Positions 15,337-23,789 of a DNA stretch of 64,000 nt are shown here, one piece after another. The stretch lies in contig NZ_FOAV01000009.1 in the NCBI RefSeq assembly GCF_900109745.1, positions 124,001-188,000 of the forward strand, given 5' to 3'. Numbering within the stretch: the stretch's first letter is position 1; the number at the start of each line of letters is the position of its first letter. The position numbers and the translations under genes were made by a program. The notes beneath the pieces are model-generated. The model had not been told where the DNA came from. It did no database searches and saw only the letters and a list, made by a program, of their open reading frames with translations. This stretch comes from Roseateles sp. YR242 (lineage in GTDB: Bacteria > Pseudomonadota > Gammaproteobacteria > Burkholderiales > Burkholderiaceae_C).

Positions 15337-16322
15337 GATGCTTGCTCCGCCGCGCGCTCGGGCGCGAGGCCGGCCGGACGAATCAACATCAGCGGCTGCG
15401 GCGCCACTTCGAAGGTGAGCGGCAGATTCATCCAGACGATTTCCCCATCGGTGGCCACCTTCACCCGCCGGCCACCGAATCGGCGCGCCTGCACCGTCAG
15501 ACGCTTGAACGAAAAATCGACCAATTCGTCCGCCGCGCCCAGGCGCCCCAGCAGCCCGCGAAACAGTAACGTCAGCAGCGCCATTCGACCGACCGGACGC
15601 ACCGCCACGCCGGCCAGCCGCCCTTGGTCGATCGCATGGGACTCCGGCAGGCCGACCTGCTCCATCTGGAGGGCGTTGTTGCCCACAAAGAGCGTGGGCG
15701 TGCGCAAGTCACGCGGTGCGCCCGGCGCATCCGGCGCATCGAAAGCCAGCCGCAGTGACCGGTGGCCCTTGAGCAAGGTGACGATGCCCGCACCCAGCGC
15801 CACCAGGCGGCTGCGGCCGAATTGCTGCTTCCAGGTCTCACGGTCCTCCAGCAGCTGGGGATACAGGCCCAGGCTGGCATTCACGAGAAAGGCACGGCCG
15901 TTGACCAGGCCGACCTGCACCGGACGTGGGGACTCCTCCAGCAAGGTGCGCATGGCCTCGCCGATCTCCGCCGAGATGCCATGGGTGCGGCTGAAGTAGT
16001 TGAAAGTGCCGCGTGGCAGCACGCCATAGGCGCAGCCACTGCCCAGCGTGGCCTGCGCCACGGCACTGAGCGTGCCGTCGCCCCCCGCCGCCACGACCAC
16101 GCCGCCTTCCGCCTGGGCGCGACGCACGGCTTCCTCGGCGATCTCCATGAGCCGATCGGGCGAATCAACGGTGAGCAATTCGGCACGGCGGCCATGGGCG
16201 GCACAGGCCGATTCGATCTCCCGGCGCACCTCGTCACGATCTCCTCGCCCGGATGCCAGGTTGAAGACGACAAACAGTGGCGGCGCCGTCATTGGCGAAG
16301 GGGGCGCGTTATCAGCCTGCAT
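15333..16322 (-). CDS. Diacylglycerol-kinase/YegS-type lipid kinase
   Basis: 329 residues. The DAGK catalytic fold is recognised from FNLASGRGD near the N-terminus and the nucleotide loop VVVAAGGDGTLSAVAQATLGSGCAYGV (GGDGT is diagnostic). GTFNYFSR follows, characteristic of bacterial YegS/BmrU-type kinases. It probably phosphorylates a lipid alcohol at the inner membrane. ATG 16322 is favoured by GAGGTG upstream, with an alternative ATG at 16292. It overlaps the preceding PNPOx-like gene by 11 nt and is coupled to the phosphoesterase, forming a three-gene operon. Confidence 0.88.
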   Translation of the reverse strand: MQADNAPPSPMTAPPLFVVFNLASGRGDRDEVRREIESACAAHGRRAELLTVDSPDRLMEIAEEAVRRAQAEGGVVVAAGGDGTLSAVAQATLGSGCAYGVLPRGTFNYFSRTHGISAEIGEAMRTLLEESPRPVQVGLVNGRAFLVNASLGLYPQLLEDRETWKQQFGRSRLVALGAGIVTLLKGHRSLRLAFDAPDAPGAPRDLRTPTLFVGNNALQMEQVGLPESHAIDQGRLAGVAVRPVGRMALLTLLFRGLLGRLGAADELVDFSFKRLTVQARRFGGRRVKVATDGEIVWMNLPLTFEVAPQPLMLIRPAGLAPERAAEQAS

Positions 16323-16845
16323 TCATGCGCACCTCAGCCGTCTCACCGAGTTTCTCCGGCGGCTCACCCGTCACCACGCTTTTGGCCATCTCGTAGAGCT
16401 GGGTGAGCTTGCTGGCCTTCACATCCCAGTAGCTCGCGTGGGTGATCTTGACTTGCACCAGGGCCAGATCGGGATCGTCCACGCCATTCGGAAACCACGC
16501 CTGCGCGGCCTTGCTCCACAGCGCCTCCCGCTTGGCGCGGTCTTCCACCACTGTGGCTCGACCGGAGACGGACACGTAGTGGTCGGCATCGGTATTAGCG
16601 TAACTCACGTTGACCACCGGATCCTGAGCCACGTCAGACAGCGGATCGCCGGAGCGGGACATGAAGAACCAGAGCGTATCGTCTTCATCGACCGACCGGT
16701 TCTGCGTGGTCATCGGGCGGGAATGCAGATGACCATTGGCGTGACGGGTGGTGAACATCGCAAACCGCGTGTCCTTGATGAGATTCCACAGCTTGTGGCG
16801 GCGATCGGCCTCGTCGGCCGGCGTGACGGTACGTGAGACAGACAT
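16312..16845 (-). CDS. Pyridoxamine 5'-phosphate oxidase-like (general stress) protein
   Basis: 177 residues, start at 16845 supported by GGAG eight bases upstream. The split-barrel FMN-binding fold is suggested by LIKDTRFAMFTTRHANGHLHSRPMTTQ, then LWFFMSRSGDPLSDVAQDPVVNVSYA and HYVSVSGRATVVED. These match the general-stress-protein-26-like branch rather than true PdxH. Such proteins bind flavin or F420; the reaction here is unknown. It is the first gene of the operon with the lipid-kinase-like and phosphoesterase genes. Confidence 0.85.
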   Translation of the reverse strand: MSVSRTVTPADEADRRHKLWNLIKDTRFAMFTTRHANGHLHSRPMTTQNRSVDEDDTLWFFMSRSGDPLSDVAQDPVVNVSYANTDADHYVSVSGRATVVEDRAKREALWSKAAQAWFPNGVDDPDLALVQVKITHASYWDVKASKLTQLYEMAKSVVTGEPPEKLGETAEVRMNAG

Positions 16846-17037
16846 GGCAGGGCTCCGTTGATGATGGCCCTCATGTGGCAAGGGGCGTGCCCTTGAAATC
16901 TCTCCTTCGCGCGAAACGCTGCACGGGCGGCCCGGTTGCGTGCCACCGCAGGCCCACACGGCTCACCCAGGGCTTTTTATGATGCCAACAGCCTGGCCGC
17001 CCGGCCTCGCCACGTCCGCCGCCGTTGTAGTAGTTGC

Positions 17038-17850
17038 ATGAGCCATCGTCACGACCTTCACGTCCAGCCGGTTCGATCCGAACAAATCCTCCAGACTTCT
17101 CGCCAATGCCAACCGCTGCGCCTGCATTCGGTGGTGCGTTCGCTGCGCCTGCGTTCGGTGGACCCGCGTTCGGTGGGACTGCGTAATGCGGGCATGGGCG
17201 GCCTGATGTCGCTCCTGGCGACTGCCGGCTGGGCTGCGGGCGGCCATCATGCGGTGGACGACGCGGCCCTGCTGGATCCGGGGCAGTGCCAGGTGGAAGT
17301 GTGGCAGGAGCGCAGCGATGCCGGCACCTTCTGGCTCAACCATGTGGGGCCGGCCTGTCGTTGGGGCGGGCTGGAGTGGGGCGTCAACCTGGACACCCTG
17401 CACCAGGCCGATGAGAGCCCACAAACCTACTTCGGGCCGCAGCTCAAATGGGCCGTGCCGCTCAGCGAGCGCGTCAGCGTGGGCGTGGCGGCCGCCAGCA
17501 ACTGGAATAGCCGAGACATCCGCTATGCCGGCAGCACGGTCGTGGTACCGGTGACGTGGCAGGCCGCCACCACAGTGGCCCTGCATCTCAACCTCGGGGT
17601 TGATCAACACCCCGGCGCCGGATCCCGGGCACGCCGGGGTCTGGCCGCGGAGTGGTCGCCATCGATGCGTTGGTCCCTCGTCGCCGAGCGCTTCGACGAC
17701 CATGGTGAGCGGCGCTGGCGCGCCGGTGCGCGTTATCTGGTCAGCGACCAGGTGTCGCTCGACCTGAGCCGCGCCGCCCACCTCGGGCCCGACACACGAC
17801 CGTGGTGGGCCCTCGGTATCAACTGGGCATTCAGTCCAGGCGCACGTTGA
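17038..17850 (+). CDS. Putative outer-membrane/exported protein
   Basis: About 270 residues from the ATG at 17038; an ATG at 17194 would give 218 residues beginning with a plausible signal peptide (GGLMSLLATAGWAAGG), and I cannot decide between them. The C-terminal two thirds alternate polar and hydrophobic residues with many aromatics and end in WWALGINWAF, as in small beta-barrels. The first ~55 residues are low-complexity, encoded by short CTGCG/TTCGGTGG-type repeats, which favours the later start. Its 3' end overlaps the convergent beta-barrel gene by 20 nt. Function unknown. Confidence 0.6.
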   Translation: MSHRHDLHVQPVRSEQILQTSRQCQPLRLHSVVRSLRLRSVDPRSVGLRNAGMGGLMSLLATAGWAAGGHHAVDDAALLDPGQCQVEVWQERSDAGTFWLNHVGPACRWGGLEWGVNLDTLHQADESPQTYFGPQLKWAVPLSERVSVGVAAASNWNSRDIRYAGSTVVVPVTWQAATTVALHLNLGVDQHPGAGSRARRGLAAEWSPSMRWSLVAERFDDHGERRWRAGARYLVSDQVSLDLSRAAHLGPDTRPWWALGINWAFSPGAR

Positions 17851-18841
17851 GACGCAGCCAGGTGACCGTGCCCTGGGGACGATTGCGCACCGCGAATTCC
17901 TGCATGGTCTTGAGGTCGATGCCCCAGTTGCCGCTCTCGGCGACATAGGCGATGACCGGGCCAGCGGACAGGGCCTGCACCTTGTTCTCGCCCGCCGTGC
18001 CGCCGGTGTCGGCAGTGAACTGCTTCAGCACATAACCCTGCAGGCCCAACTGCCATTGGTCGTTCAGGCGGTACATGCCCGTCCAGTCGGCGTGCAGGTA
18101 TTGGCCGGACTTCACGCCGGTATCGTCGTTGCGCGTGTTGAACGAGTAGGTGGCGCGCATGCCGATGGAGAAACCGTTTTCCCAGGCGCGAGTGGCGACC
18201 AGCAGCGGCTTGAAGGTCCAGTATTTACCGGCACCGGTGTTGACCACGCGGTTCTTGTCGTAGTCCCCCAGCGGCGGGTTCATGGCCACACCGGCCACCA
18301 CGCGGGATTCGTCCTGCTGCCAGTCGATATAGGCAGCGACTTCCGGATCGGCCAGGCCCGTGTGGCTGCCGGAGCGCAGGGCGCTGGCGGCGGCCAGGGT
18401 GCTCTTGACCGCAGCGGTCACCGCTTCGGAGGTGCCGGCCGGCAGCGCGGTGGCCAGCGAGACATGCGTGGTCTGATGGACCATCGGCAGCGCGGCGGAG
18501 AAACCCAGATGCCCGTCGAACAGGACCTGCTCGCTGACAAAGGTGACACGCGGCACCAGCACATCGGCACGCACGCTGCCGTTGACGGTGAGCGGCAGTG
18601 TGCCCAGGCCAGGCACGGTGGCCGAGCTGGTGGGCGTGTTGCCATTGGCATCACGCAGCTTGGTCGCTTCATAGTGCTGCGCCCAGATCTGGCCATACCA
18701 GCCCGGGAACTGCGGTGTGGCCAGCTCATACGACGGAGCGCCCAACAGGCCACGCACCTGGCTGTTCTCGGTGGCCCAGGTGGTGCCAGCGATCAGGCAC
18801 AGCACGGCAGCCGCAGTTGCGCGGCGATGAAGCGAAATCAT
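17831..18841 (-). CDS. Outer-membrane beta-barrel, MetA-pathway-of-phenol-degradation type
   Basis: 336 residues with a clear signal peptide (hydrophobic core AAAVLCLIAGTTWA). The mature part begins with GAPSYELATPQFPGWYGQ and shows repeated amphipathic strands and a terminal strand ending LRLNVRLD, as in the Phenol_MetA_deg family of outer-membrane proteins, often found beside aromatic-degradation or transport genes. No such pathway is adjacent here. It may form a channel for hydrophobic compounds; the substrate is unknown. Convergent with, and overlapping, the small exported-protein gene. Confidence 0.75.
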   Translation of the reverse strand: MISLHRRATAAAVLCLIAGTTWATENSQVRGLLGAPSYELATPQFPGWYGQIWAQHYEATKLRDANGNTPTSSATVPGLGTLPLTVNGSVRADVLVPRVTFVSEQVLFDGHLGFSAALPMVHQTTHVSLATALPAGTSEAVTAAVKSTLAAASALRSGSHTGLADPEVAAYIDWQQDESRVVAGVAMNPPLGDYDKNRVVNTGAGKYWTFKPLLVATRAWENGFSIGMRATYSFNTRNDDTGVKSGQYLHADWTGMYRLNDQWQLGLQGYVLKQFTADTGGTAGENKVQALSAGPVIAYVAESGNWGIDLKTMQEFAVRNRPQGTVTWLRLNVRLD

Positions 18842-19155
18842 CCTGAAAATCCCTCGAAGGTTTGTTGTCTCGATCTATCTATGGTCCGCGAAAGTGCCGA
18901 TTTCATCAGTGCTGATCGGCATTTCTCGACGTTGCGCATCATGCCGATGCGCTGCCGATGGCGGCGTGCCATACGTCACGAGGCGTATCAATTAGAGGCA
19001 CACCCCCATAGCGCAGGGCTGTCGCGGCGCGTGCGCTTCCGCTGTAATTCACGGCCGGAATGCCGATTCCATCGAGCATCCCGGGGGGGCACCCACTTTT
19101 GTGAGGGGCCCCCAATAGAAAAGAACACGACATCACCCACCATTCGAGGAGCACT
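18842..19155. other. Intergenic region, divergent promoters
   Basis: 314 bases with no credible gene. It must hold the promoters for the divergent beta-barrel and chalcone-isomerase-like genes. GAGGAG (19145-19150) is the ribosome site for the latter. I could not identify a convincing -35/-10 pair or operator. Confidence 0.5.
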
Positions 19156-19746
19156 ATGAACCGTCGTCATTTCCGTGCCATGGCCGTTGCCATCGGCCTC
19201 AGCGCCCTGACCACCCTGACATTCGCCGAAGTGGATGTGGAGGGCTACAAGTTCCAGGACACGGAGACAGTGCTCGGTCAGAACCTGCTGCTCAACGGTG
19301 CCGCCACGTCGAGCATCCTGTCCACGCGCTCGACCGCTGTGGGTTTTTACCTGCCGAAGAAGCAGACGACGATGGAAGGCGCTGTCGCTGAAAAGGGGGT
19401 CAAGCGCATTCAGTTCTACATGCTGCGCGATGTGTCGGCACGTGACCTCTCCAACGCGATGCTGGACCGGATTCGGCAGAACGCGCAGGAGGAGTTTGCG
19501 AAGAACATCATCCAGACCTCGCAACTGGGGATGGTGTTTGGCACACGCTCGAAACTGCTGAAAGGCGAGCTGGTGACCATCGACTACAACCCGGCCAAGC
19601 AGAGCACGGAGTTCGCGGTGAACGGGGCGAAGATGGGCGACACGATCGAAGGGGAGAGCTTCTTCCCGATGATGATGAAGGTGTGGATCGGGCCGAAGGT
19701 GCGGGGGAGCACGCGGGATGGGTTGCTGGGGGCGGTGGCGAAGTAA
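19156..19746 (+). CDS. Exported chalcone-isomerase-like protein
   Basis: 196 residues, ATG preceded by GAGGAG. A signal peptide (MAVAIGLSALTTLTFA) is followed by the bacterial chalcone-isomerase-like domain: FQDTETVLGQNLLLNGAATS, GFYLPKK, a middle helix with IRQNAQEEF, and TIDYNPAKQSTEF followed by GESFFPMMMKVWIG. Bacterial members share the fold of plant chalcone isomerase but usually lack flavonoid chemistry; a periplasmic fatty-acid-binding role is a possibility. It is followed immediately by a 22-bp tandem repeat array. Confidence 0.85.
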   Translation: MNRRHFRAMAVAIGLSALTTLTFAEVDVEGYKFQDTETVLGQNLLLNGAATSSILSTRSTAVGFYLPKKQTTMEGAVAEKGVKRIQFYMLRDVSARDLSNAMLDRIRQNAQEEFAKNIIQTSQLGMVFGTRSKLLKGELVTIDYNPAKQSTEFAVNGAKMGDTIEGESFFPMMMKVWIGPKVRGSTRDGLLGAVAK

Positions 19747-19747
19747 T

Positions 19748-19980
19748 TGACTGCCAAGGTCGGCGTGCTGGACTGCCGTTTAGGGTCGGCGCGCTGGAGT
19801 GCAGTGGTCGACGCGCTGAACTTCTACGGTCGGCGCGCTGGATTGCGAGGGTCGGCGCGCTGGACTGCGAAGGTCGGCCCGCTGAACTGCGAGGATCGGG
19901 GCGCTGGACTGCGAAGGTCGGCGCGCTGGACGGCCAGGGTGGCGTGCTGGACTGCTACGGTCGGCGCGCTGGGCCGCCAG
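19748..19980. repeat. 22-bp tandem repeat array, about ten units
   Basis: The array begins right after the stop codon of the chalcone-isomerase-like gene. The unit consensus is GGTCGGCGCGCTGGACTGCG plus two variable bases; ten units are recognisable (one 25 bp, one 23 bp, one 21 bp, the rest 22 bp). Because 22 is not a multiple of three, each reading frame cycles through the same peptides (RWTAKVGALDCEG-like), so the open frames here are by-products. There are no unique spacers, so it is not CRISPR. Confidence 0.85.
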
Positions 19981-20019
19981 GGCGCGGGGCCTTTGCCTTC
20001 GCAAAAACCCCGCGCCCTG
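19978..20019. terminator. Strong hairpin closing the repeat array
   Basis: A perfect 12-bp inverted repeat, CAGGGCGCGGGG (19978-19989) and CCCCGCGCCCTG (20008-20019), with an 18-nt loop that contains AAAAA on its 3' side. There is no T-tract after the stem on the plus strand. It could stop transcription from the chalcone-isomerase-like gene or be a DNA structure at the array edge. Confidence 0.5.
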
Positions 20020-20516
20020 CCGTCCTCGACCCACTCGCTGTCGGCATCGAAAGGACGGCGCGTCTGCCTGGATGTCGTCCGTGCTTCCCGGGGAACCTCT
20101 GCACAGTCTGTGGATTGCGGGGCAGATTCCATTGCCTCAATGGGGTCTATGGCGGGATAGCGCTTTCTTTGTCCATTCATTGGCAGTGTTTCATTGCATA
20201 TCGCTATGACACACATAAATGAAAGCGATGCGCTGTCTGCTTGATGGACGTTGTCCGCCAGGATACGAATCGATGAAACGCACTGACGTTCTCCTCTGAA
20301 AACGACGCCATCTGGCGCTCACGCGCTCGTGGGTCAACCGCGCCTGGCAGGTGCCAGCGTCCTCTGTTGCTGACACTGCATGGGTGGGCAACCCCACACA
20401 AGCAGTCATCACGGCAGGGCAAGGGGACTTGAACGCAAAAGTGCCAGCAGTAGCATTCGCAGCCCCAGCCAATGACAAGAACCGCGACAAAGCGGTTCAT
20501 CGCCAGGGAGACTGCC
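20020..20516. other. Intergenic region before the di-haem protein
   Basis: No gene is supported here; the short open frames have no ribosome sites or recognisable content. Base composition is more mixed than in the flanking genes, consistent with a promoter region. GGGAG at 20506-20510 serves the downstream gene. Confidence 0.4.
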
Positions 20517-21944
20517 ATGTTTGCTTGCAAAGCCCCTCACCATCAGGGTCGTCGCGGTCGCAAAGGGTTCGCCCTGCTTGCCGCCCCCATGCTGCTGGCC
20601 ACCATGCCGGCGGCCATGAGCGAGACACCCAGTCCCGCATCGAGCTACGCGCCGGTGGTCATCACCGAGCCGTTCGACAGCGTGGTCAAACGCATGAGCG
20701 CCGCCAAACCCGGCATCGCGAAACGGCAATCCGATCTGCTCTCGCAACGCTACGACCTGGCCAACCGGCCCGCCCAGGACGCCACCATGTCCAAAGGCAA
20801 AGCCGTGCAGGACGGTGTGCGCGTGCGCCTGCCCCGCGGCGTGACCTGGGAACAGCTCGCCGCCATGAGCCCCGAAGAGATTCGGAACAAGGACCTGTTC
20901 CCGCAAGGCTTCCTGCCCCTGCCCCACCCCAACCATCCCGAAGGGGGCATGCTGTTTCCAAAATTCGTCATCGACGAGATCAAGCGCCAGGAGATCGACC
21001 GGGACCTGACCCGCTTCGACCTGGATTACGACCTGCCCGACCACTTCATCCCGGAATTCCCCGCCCCCATCTTCCTGACCACACGGCCCGACCTGGGCGA
21101 CGTGTCCAAGGGGGAACTGGTCACCATCAACAACTACTTCCGGTTGTTCAACGGGGTGCTCAATCCGAAGCAGCTCGAAGGGCTGCGCCTGCTGGTCACG
21201 CCCTTCCCCCAACAGCAGTTCAACCAGACGGAGGACCGCCGCAGCCTCAAGCCCAGCCGGGGCGTGGCCTGCCTGGACTGCCATGCCAATGGCCACTCGA
21301 ATGCCGCCACCCATCTGGTGGGGGACATCCGGCCGCAGGAGTTCCGCCACCGCCTGGATACCCCCAGCCTGCGCGGCGTGAATATCCAACGGCTGTTTGG
21401 CTCACAGCGGGCCTTGAAGTCAGTCGAAGACTTCACCGAATTCGAGCAGCGCGCCGCCTACTTCGATGGCGACCCGGTGATCGCCACCAAGAAGGGTGTG
21501 AACGTCCTGGAACGCGGCAGCCAGGTGCACTTCATGGGCGAGTTCCAGGCCCTGTTGGACTTCCCGCCCGCCCCCAAGCTCGGCATCGACGGCAAACTGG
21601 ACCCCAAGAAGGCCACACCCGCCGAAATGCGCGGCCAGCAACTGTTCTTCGGCAAGGCCAATTGCGCCAGCTGCCATGCGCCGCCCTATTACACCGACAA
21701 CCTGATGCACAACCTGCGCACCGAACGCTTCTTCAAGCCGCAGATGATCAACGGGCGCATGGCCAACATGGATGGCCCCATCAAGACCTTCCCGCTGCGT
21801 GGCATCAAGGACTCCCCGCCCTATCTGCATGACGGCCGCCTGCTGACGCTGGACGACACGGTGGAATTCTTCAACGTGGTGCTGGAAACCAAGCTGACGG
21901 AGCAGGAGAAGAAGGACCTGGTGACCTTCCTCAAGCAGCTTTGA
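20517..21944 (+). CDS. Di-haem cytochrome c peroxidase/MauG-like protein
   Basis: 475 residues, ATG 20517 chosen for the GGGAG six bases upstream (an in-frame ATG lies at 20472). The N-terminus has a basic stretch and a hydrophobic signal segment (FALLAAPMLLATMPAAMS). Two CxxCH haem-c sites are visible: CLDCH at residues 252-256 and CASCH at 383-387. The PLRGIKDSPPYLHDGRLLTLDDTVEFFN motif near the C-terminus is characteristic of the CcpA/MauG superfamily. The unusually long N-terminal region before the first haem site separates it from classical peroxidases. A periplasmic redox role is likely; the substrate is unknown. Confidence 0.85.
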   Translation: MFACKAPHHQGRRGRKGFALLAAPMLLATMPAAMSETPSPASSYAPVVITEPFDSVVKRMSAAKPGIAKRQSDLLSQRYDLANRPAQDATMSKGKAVQDGVRVRLPRGVTWEQLAAMSPEEIRNKDLFPQGFLPLPHPNHPEGGMLFPKFVIDEIKRQEIDRDLTRFDLDYDLPDHFIPEFPAPIFLTTRPDLGDVSKGELVTINNYFRLFNGVLNPKQLEGLRLLVTPFPQQQFNQTEDRRSLKPSRGVACLDCHANGHSNAATHLVGDIRPQEFRHRLDTPSLRGVNIQRLFGSQRALKSVEDFTEFEQRAAYFDGDPVIATKKGVNVLERGSQVHFMGEFQALLDFPPAPKLGIDGKLDPKKATPAEMRGQQLFFGKANCASCHAPPYYTDNLMHNLRTERFFKPQMINGRMANMDGPIKTFPLRGIKDSPPYLHDGRLLTLDDTVEFFNVVLETKLTEQEKKDLVTFLKQL

Positions 21945-22022
21945 CGCAGGAAAGCGCCCGCAGCAAACCTCAAGCCCTGGGCGCCTGAAAAACGCCCAGG
22001 TCAGCAAACGCCATGCAAAAGC

Positions 22023-23306
22023 CTAAGGCTTCAGCCAGACGGTCACCGCATGCAGCAGCAGGCCGATGGCGCCGCCCACCAAGGTGCCATTGAGCCGGAT
22101 GAACTGCAGGTCTCGTCCCACGCTGAGCTCGATCTGGCGGACAAGACTGCGGTCGTCCCAGGACTTGACCGTGGAGGCAATGTGTTCGGTCACGCCATGG
22201 CGCATGCGCGAGACCAGCGAACCCGCCGCCGACAACAGGTGGTCGTTGATGGCCTGGGTGAGCGACTCGTCCTGCCCCAGGCGCCGGGCCAGGCCCGCCA
22301 GGGCCTGGGTGAGGTGGCGCATCAATGCGGAATCGTCGCGGCGGATGTCCATTTCGATGCTGGCTCGCACCTCCACCCACAGACCGTCCAGGTAGCTGCG
22401 GACGTCCTGGCTCTGCACCACACGGTCCTTGAGTGCGTTGATGTCGCCGGCAAAGACCTCATCTTCACGCAGGCGGCTGATGAAGCTGCGGATCCAGGCA
22501 TCGAACTCCCGCCGCACGGTGTGCTCGGGGTGCGACAAGGCCTCCTGCACCTCCTCCACCAGTTGCAGGGCCAGCTTGTCGGACAGGCTGTCGGCCATCT
22601 TGTCCACGCTGCTCAGCGCATCCACCACCGAGGTGACCTTGGGCCACTGCGCCCGTGAGAACTTCACCAGCCGCGCCGCCACCAGCCCGCGCACCTCCGG
22701 CGTGGCCAGGTAGTCCCGCAGCTTCTCCAGTGCACCGTCCAGCACCTGCTGGTGGCGGCCTTCGTCGGTCAGCACGTCCAGCACGCTCGCGGCCGTGGCG
22801 GTGGCGTTCCAGGACAGCGCACGTTGCACCAGAAACTCGCCCATGGCCCGGCGGACCGACTCCTCGTTGAGCAGGGACAGGGCCTCCAGCGCAACAGTGC
22901 GAGCGGTTCCGGTGACCTGTGCCTGATGGGCCGGAGAGGCCAGCCATTCCCCCAGACGCTTCGCCGGGTTGAAGACCTGGAGCTTGGTGAGCAGCGCTTC
23001 CGGATGCAGAAAGTTGTCGCGCACAAATGCAGCCAGGCTGTCAGCAATGCGGTGCTTGCCTTGCGGGATCAGCGCGGTGTGCGGAATGGGCAGGCCCAGC
23101 GGATGCCGGAACAGCGCCGTCACCGCAAACCAGTCTGCCAACCCACCCACCGTCGCGGCCTCGCAGAAGGCCTTGAACCACGCCCAGGCGCCCTGCCCCC
23201 CCATGGCCACACTGAGCGCCAGCCCGGCCAAGGCCAACAGCAGCACCGCCAGGGCGGCCAGCTGCATGCGGCGGAGATCGGCCTGGCGGGTGTCCGCGTC
23301 GATCAT
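22023..23306 (-). CDS. DUF445 family membrane protein
   Basis: 427 residues. An N-terminal transmembrane helix (MQLAALAVLLLALAGLALSVA) is followed by the DUF445 hallmark AFCEAATVGGLADWFAVTALFRHPLGLPIPHTALIP. A long helical middle and a C-terminal hydrophobic helix (LVGGAIGLLLHAVTVWL) complete it. DUF445 proteins are inner-membrane proteins of unknown function. Its ATG overlaps the stop of the upstream small gene (ATGA), so the two are coupled. Confidence 0.88.
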   Translation of the reverse strand: MIDADTRQADLRRMQLAALAVLLLALAGLALSVAMGGQGAWAWFKAFCEAATVGGLADWFAVTALFRHPLGLPIPHTALIPQGKHRIADSLAAFVRDNFLHPEALLTKLQVFNPAKRLGEWLASPAHQAQVTGTARTVALEALSLLNEESVRRAMGEFLVQRALSWNATATAASVLDVLTDEGRHQQVLDGALEKLRDYLATPEVRGLVAARLVKFSRAQWPKVTSVVDALSSVDKMADSLSDKLALQLVEEVQEALSHPEHTVRREFDAWIRSFISRLREDEVFAGDINALKDRVVQSQDVRSYLDGLWVEVRASIEMDIRRDDSALMRHLTQALAGLARRLGQDESLTQAINDHLLSAAGSLVSRMRHGVTEHIASTVKSWDDRSLVRQIELSVGRDLQFIRLNGTLVGGAIGLLLHAVTVWLKP

Positions 23307-23626
23307 GAACCGCAGAGGTCGCCTTGCAGGTCGGAGGCGCTCAAGGTCCGCGCATGAGGGGCGTCATGGGCTCGGGTGAACCAGGCCATCAGTCCCGTCT
23401 GGAAACCCAGCATGGCAATGAGGGTCGCCATGGCCCAGGTCTTGAGCGACGCCGCCGTCTTGTGGACATCCGCCCGCAGCTCGGCGATGTCAGCCTTGGT
23501 GGCCTGCCCCAGCACGGCCATCTCCGCCTTGGTGACGCACTCGAGCTTGTCGAGATCGGCCTTGGTGGCCAGGGTGGGGATGACGGCATCCCACTTGGTT
23601 TCAAGGGCGGTCAGTCGGTTGTCCAT
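23303..23626 (-). CDS. Small membrane-anchored coiled-coil protein
   Basis: 107 residues with a repeating ATKADLDKLE / TKAEMAVLGQ / TKADIAELRADVHK pattern, as in DUF1640/CCDC90-like coiled coils, then one transmembrane helix (WAMATLIAMLGFQTGLMAW). It overlaps the DUF445 gene by four bases, suggesting joint membrane function. No enzymatic motif is seen. Confidence 0.75.
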   Translation of the reverse strand: MDNRLTALETKWDAVIPTLATKADLDKLECVTKAEMAVLGQATKADIAELRADVHKTAASLKTWAMATLIAMLGFQTGLMAWFTRAHDAPHARTLSASDLQGDLCGS

Positions 23627-23789
23627 GCGCTACTCCTGCGTCGGGTCACGGCGCTGTGCATGAGGTGTTGAGGCGGGTGTCCGGTTCGGACGCCCGTGGG
23701 TAGCATTCAACATGGGCCCCTTGCGCTTGAAAAGTTGTCGGGCCGCTCTGCATCCCGGATCGGTCAAACCTCTGCGGCATTTTGACGCA

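Noticed and set aside
19748-19980. CRISPR-like array
   Set aside because: Units are contiguous 22-mers with no unique spacers and no cas genes nearby.
19683-20222. Open frames over the 22-bp repeats
   Set aside because: All frames cycle through the same repeat-derived peptides; no start with a ribosome site.
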